Program-made: the position numbers and the translations under genes
Shown here: positions 39,388 to 48,316 of the stretch, in pieces
Layout: every line of letters begins with the position of its first letter
How positions within the stretch are numbered: the first letter of the stretch is position 1
The notes under the pieces: generated by a model
What the model saw: the letters and a program-made list of their open reading frames with translations, nothing else
Databases searched by the model: none
What the model was told of the DNA's origin: nothing
NCBI RefSeq assembly: GCF_009749385.1
Contig: NZ_WBIN01000004.1
Coordinates: 1 to 64,000 of the forward strand
From: Agromyces allii
GTDB taxonomy: Bacteria; Actinomycetota; Actinomycetes; Actinomycetales; Microbacteriaceae
Direction of reading: 5' to 3'
DNA length: 64,000 nt

Positions 39388-41241
39388 TGTCGTGGACCGG
39401 CCGTCGAGACGCCCTTCACCAATGCTGAACGTGCGGTCGACGAGCCGTTCGTCGACGGGTGCGTGCGAGATGACGAGCACCGTTCGCCCGGCGTCGCGCG
39501 CGACCGTCACGAGGTCGCGCATGAGCGCATCGGCCTGCACCGCGTCGACGTTCGCCGTCGGTTCGTCGAGCACGAGCACCGGGAAGCCCGCCAGCGTGGC
39601 CCGTGCGAGCGCGATGCGCTGCGCCTGCCCGCCGGAGACGAGCGAGCCGCGCTCGCCGACGCGAGCGTCGAGGCCGCCGCGCTGCTCGACCCAGTCGCGC
39701 AGTCCGACGCGGTCGAGCGCGTCGAGCAGGTCGTCGTCGGTCGCGCCCTCGCGTGCGAAGAGCAGGTTCTGGCGCACGGTCTCGTCGAAGAGCCACGGCC
39801 GCTGCTCGACGAGGCCGACGATCGTTCGGAGCGCGTCGGGCTCGAGCGCGGAGGCCTCGACGCCGCCGATGCGGTACGAGCCCCCGTACTCGAGGAACCG
39901 CACGAGCACATGCGCGAGGGTCGTCTTGCCGGCGCCCGACGGTCCGCGCAGCAGCACGCACTCCCCCGACTCGAGCTCGAGGTCGACGTGCTCGAGCGCG
40001 GCACCGGATGTCGCGTCGGGCCGTCGTCGGTCGCCGTCGGCGTTCTCGGGAACCGGCGCAGCTGCATCGCCGGCGTCGCCGCCCACTGCGGGCCACGATG
40101 CTCGCACGCCGCGCAGGCGGATCTCGGGCGGCGCAACGCCCGCGGGCGGATCCGCCGGCACCAGAGGCGGAACCGGGATGCCGCTCGGTACCCGCTCGGG
40201 CACGGCCGATTCGACTCGCGCGGCGCTCGAGCGCGCCTGACGCCAGGCCGTCGCGGCGAGCGGGATCGCGGCCGCGACCTCGGCGATCGCGAGCGGCACG
40301 AGTGCGAGCACGGCGAACACCGGACCGCCGATGCGGCCGTCCTCGAGCAGCGGCGCCGCGGCCGCGAGGCTCGCGGCGACCGCGAACCCGCCGATCGCCG
40401 TCATCGAGGCGGATGCCGCACCGGCCGCCATGACCCTGGCTCGCGTCGCGCGGGCGAGCCGATCACCGAGCGCCTCGATGCGGGCGCGGCTGCCCTCGGC
40501 CGCATCGAAGGCGACGAGCACGTCGACCGACTGCACGTGCTCGAGCACGGCCGCCTGCAGGTCGCCGCGCAGCGGGGCGAGCTCGCGTTCGGCCCTGGCC
40601 GCCGCGAACGACTGGGCCAGGAGCGTCAGCCCGACGCCGACCACGAGGCAGGCGAGCACGGCCAGCGCCGAGGCCGGCGCGAGGATCGCGACGCCGACGA
40701 TCGCCGCGAGGAGCACGACCGCAGCACTCACGAGCGGCTGCACGACGCGCAGGGGCACGTTCTGCAACTCGTCGACGTCGTCGACGAAGCGGGACAGCAG
40801 GTCGCCGCGACGCGCTCCGGCGAGCCCGTCGGGTGCGACGGGCAGCATGCGTTCGAACACGCCCGTGCGGATGGCCGCGAGCTGCCGGAACGACGCGTCG
40901 TGGCCGGTGAGCCGTTCGAGGTACCGGAACACGGCCCGACCGAGTGCGAACGCGCGCACGCCGACGACCGCGACCGACAGGTAGAGCACCGGAGGCTGCT
41001 CGGCCGCGCGGGCGATGAGCCACGCCGAGCACGCGAGCAGGGCGATCGCGGAGAGGCCGGAGGCGATGCCCGAGAGCACCGACGGCGTGAGACGGCCGGC
41101 CGACGGGATCGCGGCGCGGAGGATCGTCGAGCCCGCGGCGGCGCGCTCCGAAGTCGCGCGTCCCGAGGTCGCGCGTCCCGAGGTCGCGCGTCCCGAGGTC
41201 GCGCGCTCCGAGGTCGGATCGACGGCGAGGCGTTCAGACAT
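39385..41241 (-). CDS. cydC: CydDC exporter subunit CydC
   Basis: ABC half-transporter, 618 residues, partner of CydD. CydDC exports cysteine/glutathione-type thiols and is needed to assemble cytochrome bd. Six membrane segments lie in ~50-320. The ATPase domain (~375-610) has Walker A GPSGAGKTT, signature VSGGQAQRIALARA (Val for the usual Leu), and Walker B VLVLDEPTANVD. The extreme N-terminus is unusual: five tandem copies of a five-residue unit near Thr-Ser-Gly-Arg-Ala precede the first helix. ATG 41241 overlaps the cydD stop by eight bases. Confidence 0.92.
   Translation of the reverse strand: MSERLAVDPTSERATSGRATSGRATSGRATSERAAAGSTILRAAIPSAGRLTPSVLSGIASGLSAIALLACSAWLIARAAEQPPVLYLSVAVVGVRAFALGRAVFRYLERLTGHDASFRQLAAIRTGVFERMLPVAPDGLAGARRGDLLSRFVDDVDELQNVPLRVVQPLVSAAVVLLAAIVGVAILAPASALAVLACLVVGVGLTLLAQSFAAARAERELAPLRGDLQAAVLEHVQSVDVLVAFDAAEGSRARIEALGDRLARATRARVMAAGAASASMTAIGGFAVAASLAAAAPLLEDGRIGGPVFAVLALVPLAIAEVAAAIPLAATAWRQARSSAARVESAVPERVPSGIPVPPLVPADPPAGVAPPEIRLRGVRASWPAVGGDAGDAAAPVPENADGDRRRPDATSGAALEHVDLELESGECVLLRGPSGAGKTTLAHVLVRFLEYGGSYRIGGVEASALEPDALRTIVGLVEQRPWLFDETVRQNLLFAREGATDDDLLDALDRVGLRDWVEQRGGLDARVGERGSLVSGGQAQRIALARATLAGFPVLVLDEPTANVDAVQADALMRDLVTVARDAGRTVLVISHAPVDERLVDRTFSIGEGRLDGRSTT
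41141..41215. repeat. 15-base tandem repeat in the 5' end of cydC
   Basis: Five head-to-tail 15-base units. The middle three are identical (GCGCGTCCCGAGGTC on the plus strand) and the outer two differ by one or two bases. The unit is in frame and encodes the pentapeptide series at CydC residues ~10-34, so copy-number change would not shift the frame. Confidence 0.9.
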
Positions 41242-42913
41242 GGGCGCCCGCCAATGCGATCGTGCGGTCGGCCGAGGCGGTCACGCCAGCGCGGTGCGTC
41301 GCGACGACCACCGCGTACCCCTCGTCGGCGAGCTCGCGGAGACCGGCCGCGATCGCGGCCTCGTGTGCGGGGTCCTGGGCGGAGGTCGGCTCGTCGAGCA
41401 GCACGATGCGCGCCTCGGTGGCGAGCGCGCGGTGCAGGGCCCTGGCGATCGCGACGCGCTGCGCCTGCCCGCCGGAGAGCCCGGAGCCGCCCGCGCCGAG
41501 CGGGGTCTCGGGGTCGAGCCCGACGTCGGCGAGGCGCATCGCGCGCTCGACGAGCGCCGCATCGGCCTGCTCGGCGCCGAGACGCACGTTCGAGCGCACG
41601 GTTCCGGCGAAGAGCGTCGCACCCTGCGGCGACCAGGCGATCGCCGCGCGGGTCGCGGCACCGGGGCGCTCGCCGTTCACGAGCGCCTCGCCCTCGATCG
41701 GTGCGAACCCCAGCAGGCCCGCGAACAGGCTCGACTTGCCGATGCCGCTCGGGCCCGTGACGGCCACGAGTTCGCCGGGGCGGGCTGCGAGATCCACGCC
41801 GTCGACCACGAGCTCGCCGTCGCGGCGCACCCCCGCAGCGACGAGCGAGACCCCGGTGTCCGCCGCAGCAGCCGCGGGCGTCGCAACGGTCGCCGCGGCA
41901 TCCGGAATCCCATCACGACCGGCGACCGGCCCAGGGGCGACCGGCACCGAAGCGCCCCCGCCCCGCGCGGCCTCGAACAATTCGAACGCGTCGTCGGATG
42001 CGGCGACGCCCGCAGACGACGCATGGAACGCCGCGCCGACGTTGCGCACGGGCAGGAAGATGTCGGGCGCGAGGATCAGCACGAACAGCCCGGGCAGCAG
42101 CCCGATCTCGCCCCACACGAGCCGGAACCCGATCGACACCGCGACGATCGCGACCGAGAGGCTGGCCGCGAACTCGAGCGTGAAGCCCGACAGGAACGTC
42201 ACGCGCAGCACGGCCATCGTGCGCTTGCGGAAGTCGTCGGTGACCGACCGGATGCGCGAGACCTGCCGCTTGGCCCGGCCGAACACGATGAGCGTCGAGA
42301 GCCCTCCGACGACCTCGAGGAACCCGTGCGAGAGGGTCGCGAGCGAGTCGTACTGCCGCCGCTGCACGGCCTGCGTCGCCATGCCGATGAGCGCCATGAA
42401 GACCGGTATGAGCGGCAGCACGATCACGAACACCAGCCCCGAGAGCGGGTCGGCCCACCACGCGATCGCGATCAGGATCGGCGTCGCGACCGCCGTCAGC
42501 ACGAGCTGCGGCAGGTACGAGCCGAAGTACGCGTCGAGCGCGTCGAGGCCGGGGCCGAGCAGGGTGGTCGTGCGCGCGCTGGAGAATCCGGGCACCCCGG
42601 CCGGGGCACGCTCGACCGCGACGAGCACGTCACGCCGCAGCTCCTGCTTCACGCGCATCGCGCCGGCCGAGCCCACGAGCTCCCACGCCCACGCCGACAG
42701 GGCACGGACGGATGCCGCGACCACGAGGAGCACGAGCAGGGGCCACGCCTGCGACATCCGCTCGCCGTCGATGAGGCCCGCGACGAGCGACGCGAGCGCG
42801 TACGCCAGCCCGACGGTCGCGGCCGCCTGCAGGAGCGCCAGCAGGGCGCCGACGACGAGGAACCTGCGGGCGGCGCGCGAACGCCGGACGAGTCGTGGAT
42901 CGAGGGGTTTCAC
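41234..42913 (-). CDS. cydD: CydDC exporter subunit CydD
   Basis: 559-residue ABC half-transporter. Six membrane segments in ~15-310, then an ATPase domain with Walker A GPSGIGKSSLFAGLLG, signature LSGGQAQRVAIARAL and Walker B RIVLLDEPTSAQDP. It pairs with CydC, whose start overlaps its stop. The gene lies one base after cydB, so the oxidase and its assembly exporter are made from one mRNA. Confidence 0.93.
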   Translation of the reverse strand: MKPLDPRLVRRSRAARRFLVVGALLALLQAAATVGLAYALASLVAGLIDGERMSQAWPLLVLLVVAASVRALSAWAWELVGSAGAMRVKQELRRDVLVAVERAPAGVPGFSSARTTTLLGPGLDALDAYFGSYLPQLVLTAVATPILIAIAWWADPLSGLVFVIVLPLIPVFMALIGMATQAVQRRQYDSLATLSHGFLEVVGGLSTLIVFGRAKRQVSRIRSVTDDFRKRTMAVLRVTFLSGFTLEFAASLSVAIVAVSIGFRLVWGEIGLLPGLFVLILAPDIFLPVRNVGAAFHASSAGVAASDDAFELFEAARGGGASVPVAPGPVAGRDGIPDAAATVATPAAAAADTGVSLVAAGVRRDGELVVDGVDLAARPGELVAVTGPSGIGKSSLFAGLLGFAPIEGEALVNGERPGAATRAAIAWSPQGATLFAGTVRSNVRLGAEQADAALVERAMRLADVGLDPETPLGAGGSGLSGGQAQRVAIARALHRALATEARIVLLDEPTSAQDPAHEAAIAAGLRELADEGYAVVVATHRAGVTASADRTIALAGAHV

Positions 42914-42914
42914 G

Positions 42915-43919
42915 TCAGTGCGCGGCCGCCTCGACGGATGCGCGCGAGACGCGCTTGCGGAACACCCAGTACGTCCAGCCCTGGTAGAGCAGCACGATCG
43001 GCAGGGTGAACAGCGCCACCCAGCTCATCACGGTGAGGGTGTACTCGGTGCTCGACGCGTTCTCGATCGTGAGGCTGTTCGCCGGGTCGTTCGAGGCCGG
43101 CATCACGTCGGGGAACAGCGCCGCGAACAGCGCCAGCACCGCCGTGGCGACGGTGACCGCGAGCAGCGTGAAGGCGATGCCCTCGGCCCCGCGCAGGTTC
43201 GCCAGCCAGCCGCCGATGAGCGCGAGGGCGGCCACCGCGGCGAACACCCAGAACCAGAACGTGCCGAACGCGAAGCCGGTCCAGAGCAGGAAGCTCGCGG
43301 CGACGACGATCGTGATCGCTCCCGAGCGGACGGCGAGGCGGCGCGCACGCTCGCGCAGGTCGCCCTCGGTCTTGAGCGAGGCGAACACGACGCCGTGCGT
43401 GAAGAAGAGCAGCAGCGTCGTGAGGCCGCCGAACAAGGCGTACGGATTCAGCAGCGTCAGCAGGTTGCCCGTGAAGTTGTGGTCGGCGTCGAGCGGCACG
43501 CCGGCCACGATGTTCGCGAACGCGACGCCCCAGAGCAGCGCGGGCACGGCCGAGCCGACGACGATCATGCCGTCGAACCACGCCTTCCACTTCGAGTCGG
43601 GCCGCTTGTGCCGGTACTCGAACGAGACGCCTCGCGCGATGAGCGCGAGCAGGATCAGCAGCAGGGCGAGGTAGAACCCCGAGAACAGCGTGGCGTACCA
43701 CTCGGGGAACGCCGCGAACAACGCGGCGCCCGCGACGATGACCCAGGTCTCGTTGAGGTCCCACACGGGGCCGATGGTGTTGATCAGCACGCGCCGATCG
43801 GTGTCGTCCTTGCCGAGGAACGGCAGTGACATGCCGATGCCGAAGTCGAACCCGTCGAGGACGAAGTACCCGACGAACAGGAACGCGACGATCCAGAACC
43901 AGAGTGTTGCGAGATCCAT
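42915..43919 (-). CDS. cydB: Cytochrome bd ubiquinol/menaquinol oxidase subunit II
   Basis: 334-residue membrane subunit with eight or nine hydrophobic helices. The N-terminus MDLATLWFWIVAFLFVGYFVLDGFDFGIGMSLPFLGKDDTDRRVLINTIGPVWDLNETWVI is highly characteristic (DGFDFG, GPVWDGNE-like). It stabilises the heme-bearing subunit CydA. ATG 43919 lies 13 bases after the cydA stop. Confidence 0.96.
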   Translation of the reverse strand: MDLATLWFWIVAFLFVGYFVLDGFDFGIGMSLPFLGKDDTDRRVLINTIGPVWDLNETWVIVAGAALFAAFPEWYATLFSGFYLALLLILLALIARGVSFEYRHKRPDSKWKAWFDGMIVVGSAVPALLWGVAFANIVAGVPLDADHNFTGNLLTLLNPYALFGGLTTLLLFFTHGVVFASLKTEGDLRERARRLAVRSGAITIVVAASFLLWTGFAFGTFWFWVFAAVAALALIGGWLANLRGAEGIAFTLLAVTVATAVLALFAALFPDVMPASNDPANSLTIENASSTEYTLTVMSWVALFTLPIVLLYQGWTYWVFRKRVSRASVEAAAH

Positions 43920-43932
43920 CTTCAGTCGCCTC

Positions 43933-45345
43933 CTAGTAGACCGTCGTGGCGGGTTCGATCTTGCCGGTCTCGGGATCCGGCTCCCCCACCTCGGGCGGCC
44001 CCTTGTGGATCGCCTGGATGATGAGCCGCACCTCGACCACCGCGAGGATGCCGTAGATGAGCGTGAAGGCGACGAGCGAGATGAGCACGTCGAGCCCGGT
44101 CACGTAGGGCGAGACGCCCGATTCGGTCTTCATGAGGCTGAACACGATCCAGGGCTGTCGACCCATCTCGGTGAACACCCACCCGACGCTCATCGCGAGG
44201 AGCGAGAGCGGGAAGCTCCAGATCGCGACCTTCCAGACCCATGCCTGCTTCGGCATGCGTCCCTTGCGGGTGACCCAGAGGCCGACCACGGCGATAAAGA
44301 CGTGGAGCAGGCCGAGGCCGATCATCCAGCGGAACGCCCAGTAGGTGACCCAGAGGATCGGCGTGTAGTCGCCGGGGCCGAACTGCTGCGTGTACTGCGC
44401 CTGCAGGTCGTTGATGCCCTCGACGCACCCGTCGAACGTGTGCGTCGACAGGAACGAGAGCAGGTACGGGATGCGGATCGAGAAGAGCTCGCTCGACCCG
44501 TCGGGCGTGCCGAGGGTGAAGATCGAGAATGACGCGTCCGCCCCGCAGACCGTGTCGAACGTGGCCTCGGCCGCGGCCATCTTCATGGGCTGCGTCGCGA
44601 CCATCGCGAGGCTGAGCTGGTCGCCGAACAGGGTCGTGAGCACGCCGGAGCCGATCATGAGCCAGAGCCCGTACTTGAGCGCGGGCCGCATCGTGTCGAT
44701 GTGCTGGTTGCGCGCGAGGTGCCAGGCGGCCGCGCTGATGATGAGGCCCGCCGCGACCATGAAGCTCGCCGCGATCGTGTGCGGGAACGCGGCGAGGGCG
44801 ACCCGGTTCGTGAGCAGCGCGCCGATGTCGACGAGCTCGGCGCGGCCGCTCTCGGCGTTCAGCTCGTAGCCGACCGGATTCTGCATGAACGCGTTCGCGG
44901 CCAGGATGAAGTACGCCGACAGGATGGTGCCGACGGCGACCGCCCAGATCGTGGCGAGATGGATGCCGCGCGGCAGCTTGTCCCAGCCGAAGATCCAGAG
45001 GCCGATCATGGTCGCCTCGAAGAAGAAGGCGAGCAGGCCCTCCATGGCCAGCGGGGCGCCGAACACGTCGCCGACGAACCGCGAGTACTCCGACCAGTTC
45101 ATGCCGAACTGGAACTCCTGCACGATGCCGGTGACGACGCCCATGGCGAAGTTGATGAGGAAGATGTTGCCGAAGAACCGCGTGATGCGCAGGTACTCGG
45201 CCTTGCCGGTGCGGAACCAGGCGGTCTGGAACACCGCGGTGCTCGTCGCGAGACCGATCGTGATCGGCACGAAGAGGAAGTGGTAGACGGTCGTGAGACC
45301 GAACTGCCACCTGGCCAACAACAGTGGATCGAGCAGGTCGTTCAC
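43933..45345 (-). CDS. cydA: Cytochrome bd oxidase subunit I
   Basis: Heme b558/b595/d-binding subunit that oxidises quinol and reduces O2 to water with high affinity. The 470-residue protein shows the N-terminal heme His in LARWQFGLTTVYHFLFVPITIGLA, the quinol-site GRQPW motif near residue 385 (TEMGRQPWIVFSLMKTE) and nine helices. The Q-loop is of the short type usual in actinobacteria. GTG 45345 follows GGAAGGGA. The operon cydABDC diverges from blaI; a TACGCT -10 within an inverted repeat lies about 50 bases upstream. Confidence 0.96.
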   Translation of the reverse strand: MNDLLDPLLLARWQFGLTTVYHFLFVPITIGLATSTAVFQTAWFRTGKAEYLRITRFFGNIFLINFAMGVVTGIVQEFQFGMNWSEYSRFVGDVFGAPLAMEGLLAFFFEATMIGLWIFGWDKLPRGIHLATIWAVAVGTILSAYFILAANAFMQNPVGYELNAESGRAELVDIGALLTNRVALAAFPHTIAASFMVAAGLIISAAAWHLARNQHIDTMRPALKYGLWLMIGSGVLTTLFGDQLSLAMVATQPMKMAAAEATFDTVCGADASFSIFTLGTPDGSSELFSIRIPYLLSFLSTHTFDGCVEGINDLQAQYTQQFGPGDYTPILWVTYWAFRWMIGLGLLHVFIAVVGLWVTRKGRMPKQAWVWKVAIWSFPLSLLAMSVGWVFTEMGRQPWIVFSLMKTESGVSPYVTGLDVLISLVAFTLIYGILAVVEVRLIIQAIHKGPPEVGEPDPETGKIEPATTVY

Positions 45346-45385
45346 GGATGTCCCTTCCACACGCCCTCGACTTCGCGAGCCGTTC

Positions 45386-45402
45386 TTCTACAGAGCGTAG
45401 AA
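45386..45402. promoter_or_regulatory. Inverted repeat in the cydA-blaI intergenic region
   Basis: TTCTAC, five bases, GTAGAA. It covers the predicted cydA -10 (TACGCT on the minus strand, 45394-45399) and the position where the blaI -35 should be (45398-45403). It is the best candidate operator for BlaI in this gap. Confidence 0.55.
45394..45399 (-). promoter_or_regulatory. Candidate -10 of the cydABDC operon
   Basis: TACGCT on the minus strand, centred in the inverted repeat 45386-45402. The untranslated leader would be about 42 bases with a GGAAGGGA ribosome-binding site. Confidence 0.5.
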
Positions 45403-45420
45403 CATTCAGGCTCGCGGCGG

Positions 45421-45426
45421 TAGTCT
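45421..45426 (+). promoter_or_regulatory. Leaderless promoter -10 of blaI
   Basis: TAGTCT, exactly six bases before the blaI ATG at 45433. Confidence 0.6.
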
Positions 45427-45432
45427 GGAGCC

Positions 45433-45807
45433 ATGGCGAGTCTTGGCGAGTTGGAGCGCTCCGTGATGGAGGTGCTCTGGAACAGCGACGCCGACGTGTC
45501 CGCGAACGAGCTCCGCGACGCCCTCGTGCTGCGTCCCGACTCGACCGGCCGCGCCGTCGCCACGACCACCGTGCTGACCGTGCTCTCCCGCCTCGAGCGC
45601 AAGGGCTTCGTCACCCGGTCGCGCGACCAGCGGCCGCACCGCTACCGGGCGCTGCTCTCCCGCGAGGAGCACACCGCCGAGCTCATGCACGAGGTGCTCG
45701 ACCGTTCGAGCGACCGCGACGCCGCCCTCGCGCGTTTCGTCGGAACCGTGAGCGACCGGGAGGCCGCCACGTTGCGCCGGCTCCTCGACGAGCTCGCACA
45801 CCACTGA
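45433..45807 (+). CDS. BlaI/MecI/CopY-family transcriptional repressor
   Basis: 124-residue winged-helix repressor. The N-terminal DNA-binding part reads LGELERSVMEVLWNSDADVSANELRDAL...TTVLTVLSRLERKGFVTRSRDQRPHRYRALLSREEHTAELM, typical of the Penicillinase_R family, with a C-terminal dimerisation helix pair. Classical members are inactivated by proteolysis on a signal from a membrane M56 peptidase, and such a gene follows after one base. No beta-lactamase gene is in the window; the divergent cyd operon is the obvious neighbour to be regulated. Confidence 0.92.
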   Translation: MASLGELERSVMEVLWNSDADVSANELRDALVLRPDSTGRAVATTTVLTVLSRLERKGFVTRSRDQRPHRYRALLSREEHTAELMHEVLDRSSDRDAALARFVGTVSDREAATLRRLLDELAHH

Positions 45808-45808
45808 C

Positions 45809-46642
45809 GTGATCCCCCTCGCCCTCGTGCTCGGCGCCCTCGCCGTGGCCCTGGCCTGGCCGGTGCCCATGGCGCTGTCGCGAGCTGCGTGGCCGTCCCG
45901 CTCCCCCGCGATCGCACTCGCCCTGTGGCAGGCGATCGCCCTCGCCGGCGCGCTCTCGATGATCGGCTCCCTGCTCGCCTTCGGCGCCTCTCCCGCCGGC
46001 TCGCTCTCGGGCGCGATCGAGCATCTCCTGCCCGCCGCACTGCACGGTGCGATCCCCGCCGAGTACGCGATCGTGCACCTCGCTTCCATCACGCTGGCGA
46101 TCGGCCTCGCGATCCACCTCCTGGCGAACCTCGGACTCACGGCCGTGCGCGCGGAGCGCGAGCGTCGGCGCCAGCACCAGCTCATCGCCCTCCTCGGCGA
46201 CCCGATGCCCGGCGTCCCGCGCACCCGGGTGCTCGCCCACCCCGAGCCGCTCGCCTATTGCGTACCCGGCATCCGCACGGCGACGGTACTGACCGACGGC
46301 CTCGTCGACGCACTCGAGCCCGCCGAGCTCGCCGCCGTCATCGCGCACGAGCGCGCGCACCTCGACCAGTTCCACCACCTCGTCCTGCTCTCGTTCCGTG
46401 CCTGGCACAGCGCGCTGCCGTGGTTCCCGATCGCGAACCGCGCCGAGCGTGCGGTGTCCCTGCTCACCGAGATGCTCGCCGACGACGAGGCCAGACGCGA
46501 GGTCGGAGACACCACGCTCCGCTCCGCGATCCTGCTGGTCGGCAGCGCCGGCGAGCCGGGAGCGTACGCCGACTCGGGCGGCATCGCCCCCGATCACGCG
46601 ATGCTCGCCGCCCGCGTCGCGCGCCTCGGAATCACCCCGTAG
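45809..46642 (+). CDS. M56-family membrane metallopeptidase (BlaR-like, no sensor domain)
   Basis: 277-residue membrane protease. Membrane helices lie at ~2-25, 33-60 and 85-110, and the zinc-binding HERAH (HExxH) motif at ~180 follows VLTDGLVDALEPAELAAVIA. The large extracellular penicillin-binding sensor domain of BlaR1/MecR1 is absent, as in most actinobacterial homologues. GTG 45809 is one base after the blaI stop, so the two form a repressor-protease pair. The signal is unknown. Confidence 0.9.
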   Translation: MIPLALVLGALAVALAWPVPMALSRAAWPSRSPAIALALWQAIALAGALSMIGSLLAFGASPAGSLSGAIEHLLPAALHGAIPAEYAIVHLASITLAIGLAIHLLANLGLTAVRAERERRRQHQLIALLGDPMPGVPRTRVLAHPEPLAYCVPGIRTATVLTDGLVDALEPAELAAVIAHERAHLDQFHHLVLLSFRAWHSALPWFPIANRAERAVSLLTEMLADDEARREVGDTTLRSAILLVGSAGEPGAYADSGGIAPDHAMLAARVARLGITP

Positions 46643-46669
46643 TCTGATGCGCCCCTCAGCGGCCGCGGA

Positions 46670-46675
46670 TACGCT
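46670..46675 (+). promoter_or_regulatory. Leaderless promoter -10 of the DedA gene
   Basis: TACGCT, exactly six bases before the ATG at 46682. Confidence 0.6.
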
Positions 46676-46681
46676 CGAACG

Positions 46682-47386
46682 ATGAACGAGATCCTCGACT
46701 GGATCCTGAACACGGTGCAGAGCGTCGACCCCGTGGCGCGCACGCTGCTCGCCGGGCTCGGCATCATGTTGGAGACCTCGGTGCTCGTCGGCCTCGTCGT
46801 CCCGGGCGACACGATCGTGCTCGTCGCCTCCACCGCGGTCGAGGGCGTCGTCGAGTACCTCGCCCTGACCCTCACGGTCATCGTGGGCGCGCTCATCGGC
46901 GAGAGCATCGGCTTCGCCCTCGGTCGGTGGTTCGGCCCCCACATCCAGCGCTCACGGCTCGGGCAGCGCATCGGCGACCACAACTGGCGTCGGGCGCAGG
47001 TCTACCTCGCGCGACGTGGCGGCCCCGCGGTCTTCGTCTCGCGGTTCCTGCCCGTGCTGCACTCGCTCATCCCGCTCACGGTCGGCATGAGCGACATGCG
47101 CTACCGCAGGTTCATGGCCTGGACGGTGCCGGCCTGCGTGCTCTGGGCGTTCGCGTACGTCTCGGTCGGATCCGCCGCCGCCGGCGGCTACCGCGAGCTG
47201 AGCCGCGACCTGCACTGGGCCGGCTACCTCTTCGTCGCCGTCATCGTCGTCTTCCTGGTGGCCGTCTGGGCGGTCAAGCGCTGGCTCATCCGCTCCGAGG
47301 CCCGCCACATGACGGAGGTCGCCCCGGAACGGCCGAAGGGGCCGGAGACCGAAGTCCCCGACCCCCGCACGGCCGATGGCGCCTAG
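46682..47386 (+). CDS. DedA-family membrane protein
   Basis: 234-residue VTT-domain protein; DedA proteins are linked to membrane-lipid (polyprenyl phosphate or phosphatidylethanolamine) flipping and membrane potential. Features are VGLVVPGDTIVLVASTAV, GALIGESIGFALGRWFG and FVSRFLPVLHSLIPLTVGMSDMRYRRFMAWTVPACVLWAFAYVSVG, including the conserved E/R residues of re-entrant loops. A charged C-terminal tail of ~25 residues follows. Its stop overlaps the stop of the substrate-binding protein gene on the other strand by four bases. Confidence 0.9.
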   Translation: MNEILDWILNTVQSVDPVARTLLAGLGIMLETSVLVGLVVPGDTIVLVASTAVEGVVEYLALTLTVIVGALIGESIGFALGRWFGPHIQRSRLGQRIGDHNWRRAQVYLARRGGPAVFVSRFLPVLHSLIPLTVGMSDMRYRRFMAWTVPACVLWAFAYVSVGSAAAGGYRELSRDLHWAGYLFVAVIVVFLVAVWAVKRWLIRSEARHMTEVAPERPKGPETEVPDPRTADGA

Positions 47387-48315
47387 ATCAGTCCGTTCTC
47401 GGTGAGCCAGTCCTTCGCGGCGGTGCTGGCCGAAGCCTTCTCGTCGCCCTCGACCCGGTTGCGCAGGTCGATCAGGTCGTCGGTCGTGAGCTTCGCCGAG
47501 ATGGCGTCGAGCGCCTTCTGCAGCTCGTCGGAGGCGATCGAGCTCGAGAGGAGCGGGATCACGTTCTGGGCGGCGATCAGGTTCTCGGGGTCGTCGAGGA
47601 CCACGAGATCCTTCGCCTTGAGGTCGGGCGACGTCGTGTAGATGTCGGCGACCTGGACGGTGTCGTCGGTCAGCGCCTTGACCGTGTCGGGTCCGCCGTA
47701 GTCCTCGTACGGCACGAAGGTGACATCCGTCACGCCGTAGACCGAGGCGAGCCCCGGGATGCCGTAGCCGAGCTCGGCGAACTGCGGGTTGGCGCCGAGG
47801 CTGAACGGCTGCACGGCGGCGAGGTCGCCGATGGCCTTGAGGTTGTTCGCCGTGGCGAACTCGCTCGTGACGACGTAGGCGTCCTTGTCCTCGGCCTCGG
47901 CCGAGGCGTAGACGACGAGGTCGTCGGCCGCGACGGCGTCGACCAGGGCGGCGTCGACGTCTTCGGTCGTGCGCTCGGCGAATTCCGTGTCGTAGTAGGC
48001 GAGCAGGTTTCCGTTGTACTCGGGAATCAGGTTGATCGATCCGTCCTGCAGCGCGGGGATGGTCTGCTGGCGCGGCCCGATGTTGAACTTCGTCGAGACG
48101 TCGAAGCCCTGCGCGGTGAGCGCCTGGGCGTAGATCTCGCCGAGGATCTCGCTCTCGGGGAACGCGAACGAACCCACGACGATCGCGTCGCCGCTGCCTC
48201 CGGCGGCGTCGGTCTCGGGGGCGGTGGGATCTCCTGAGGCGCACCCTGCCAGAGCCACGATGGCTCCGACCGCGACAACGCCTGCGGCGATCCGGCCTTT
48301 CTTGAACATGCTCAT
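47383..48315 (-). CDS. Osmoprotectant-type ABC transporter substrate-binding lipoprotein
   Basis: 310-residue extracytoplasmic binding protein of the OpuAC/ProX (glycine betaine/choline/carnitine) class. It has an N-terminal signal peptide with lipobox LAGC (Cys near residue 25), then AIVVGSFAFPESEILGEIYAQALTAQGFDVSTKFNIGPRQQTIPALQDGSINLIPEYNGNLLAYY, the signature opening of this family. ATG 48315 follows a GAGAGGGA site. It lies last in a four-gene importer operon, one base after the permease gene. The actual ligand cannot be fixed from sequence. Confidence 0.92.
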   Translation of the reverse strand: MSMFKKGRIAAGVVAVGAIVALAGCASGDPTAPETDAAGGSGDAIVVGSFAFPESEILGEIYAQALTAQGFDVSTKFNIGPRQQTIPALQDGSINLIPEYNGNLLAYYDTEFAERTTEDVDAALVDAVAADDLVVYASAEAEDKDAYVVTSEFATANNLKAIGDLAAVQPFSLGANPQFAELGYGIPGLASVYGVTDVTFVPYEDYGGPDTVKALTDDTVQVADIYTTSPDLKAKDLVVLDDPENLIAAQNVIPLLSSSIASDELQKALDAISAKLTTDDLIDLRNRVEGDEKASASTAAKDWLTENGLI

Positions 48316-48316
48316 G

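Noticed and set aside
41141..41215. Short tandem repeats as a CRISPR array
   Set aside because: The 15-base units are directly abutting with no spacers and lie in frame inside cydC.
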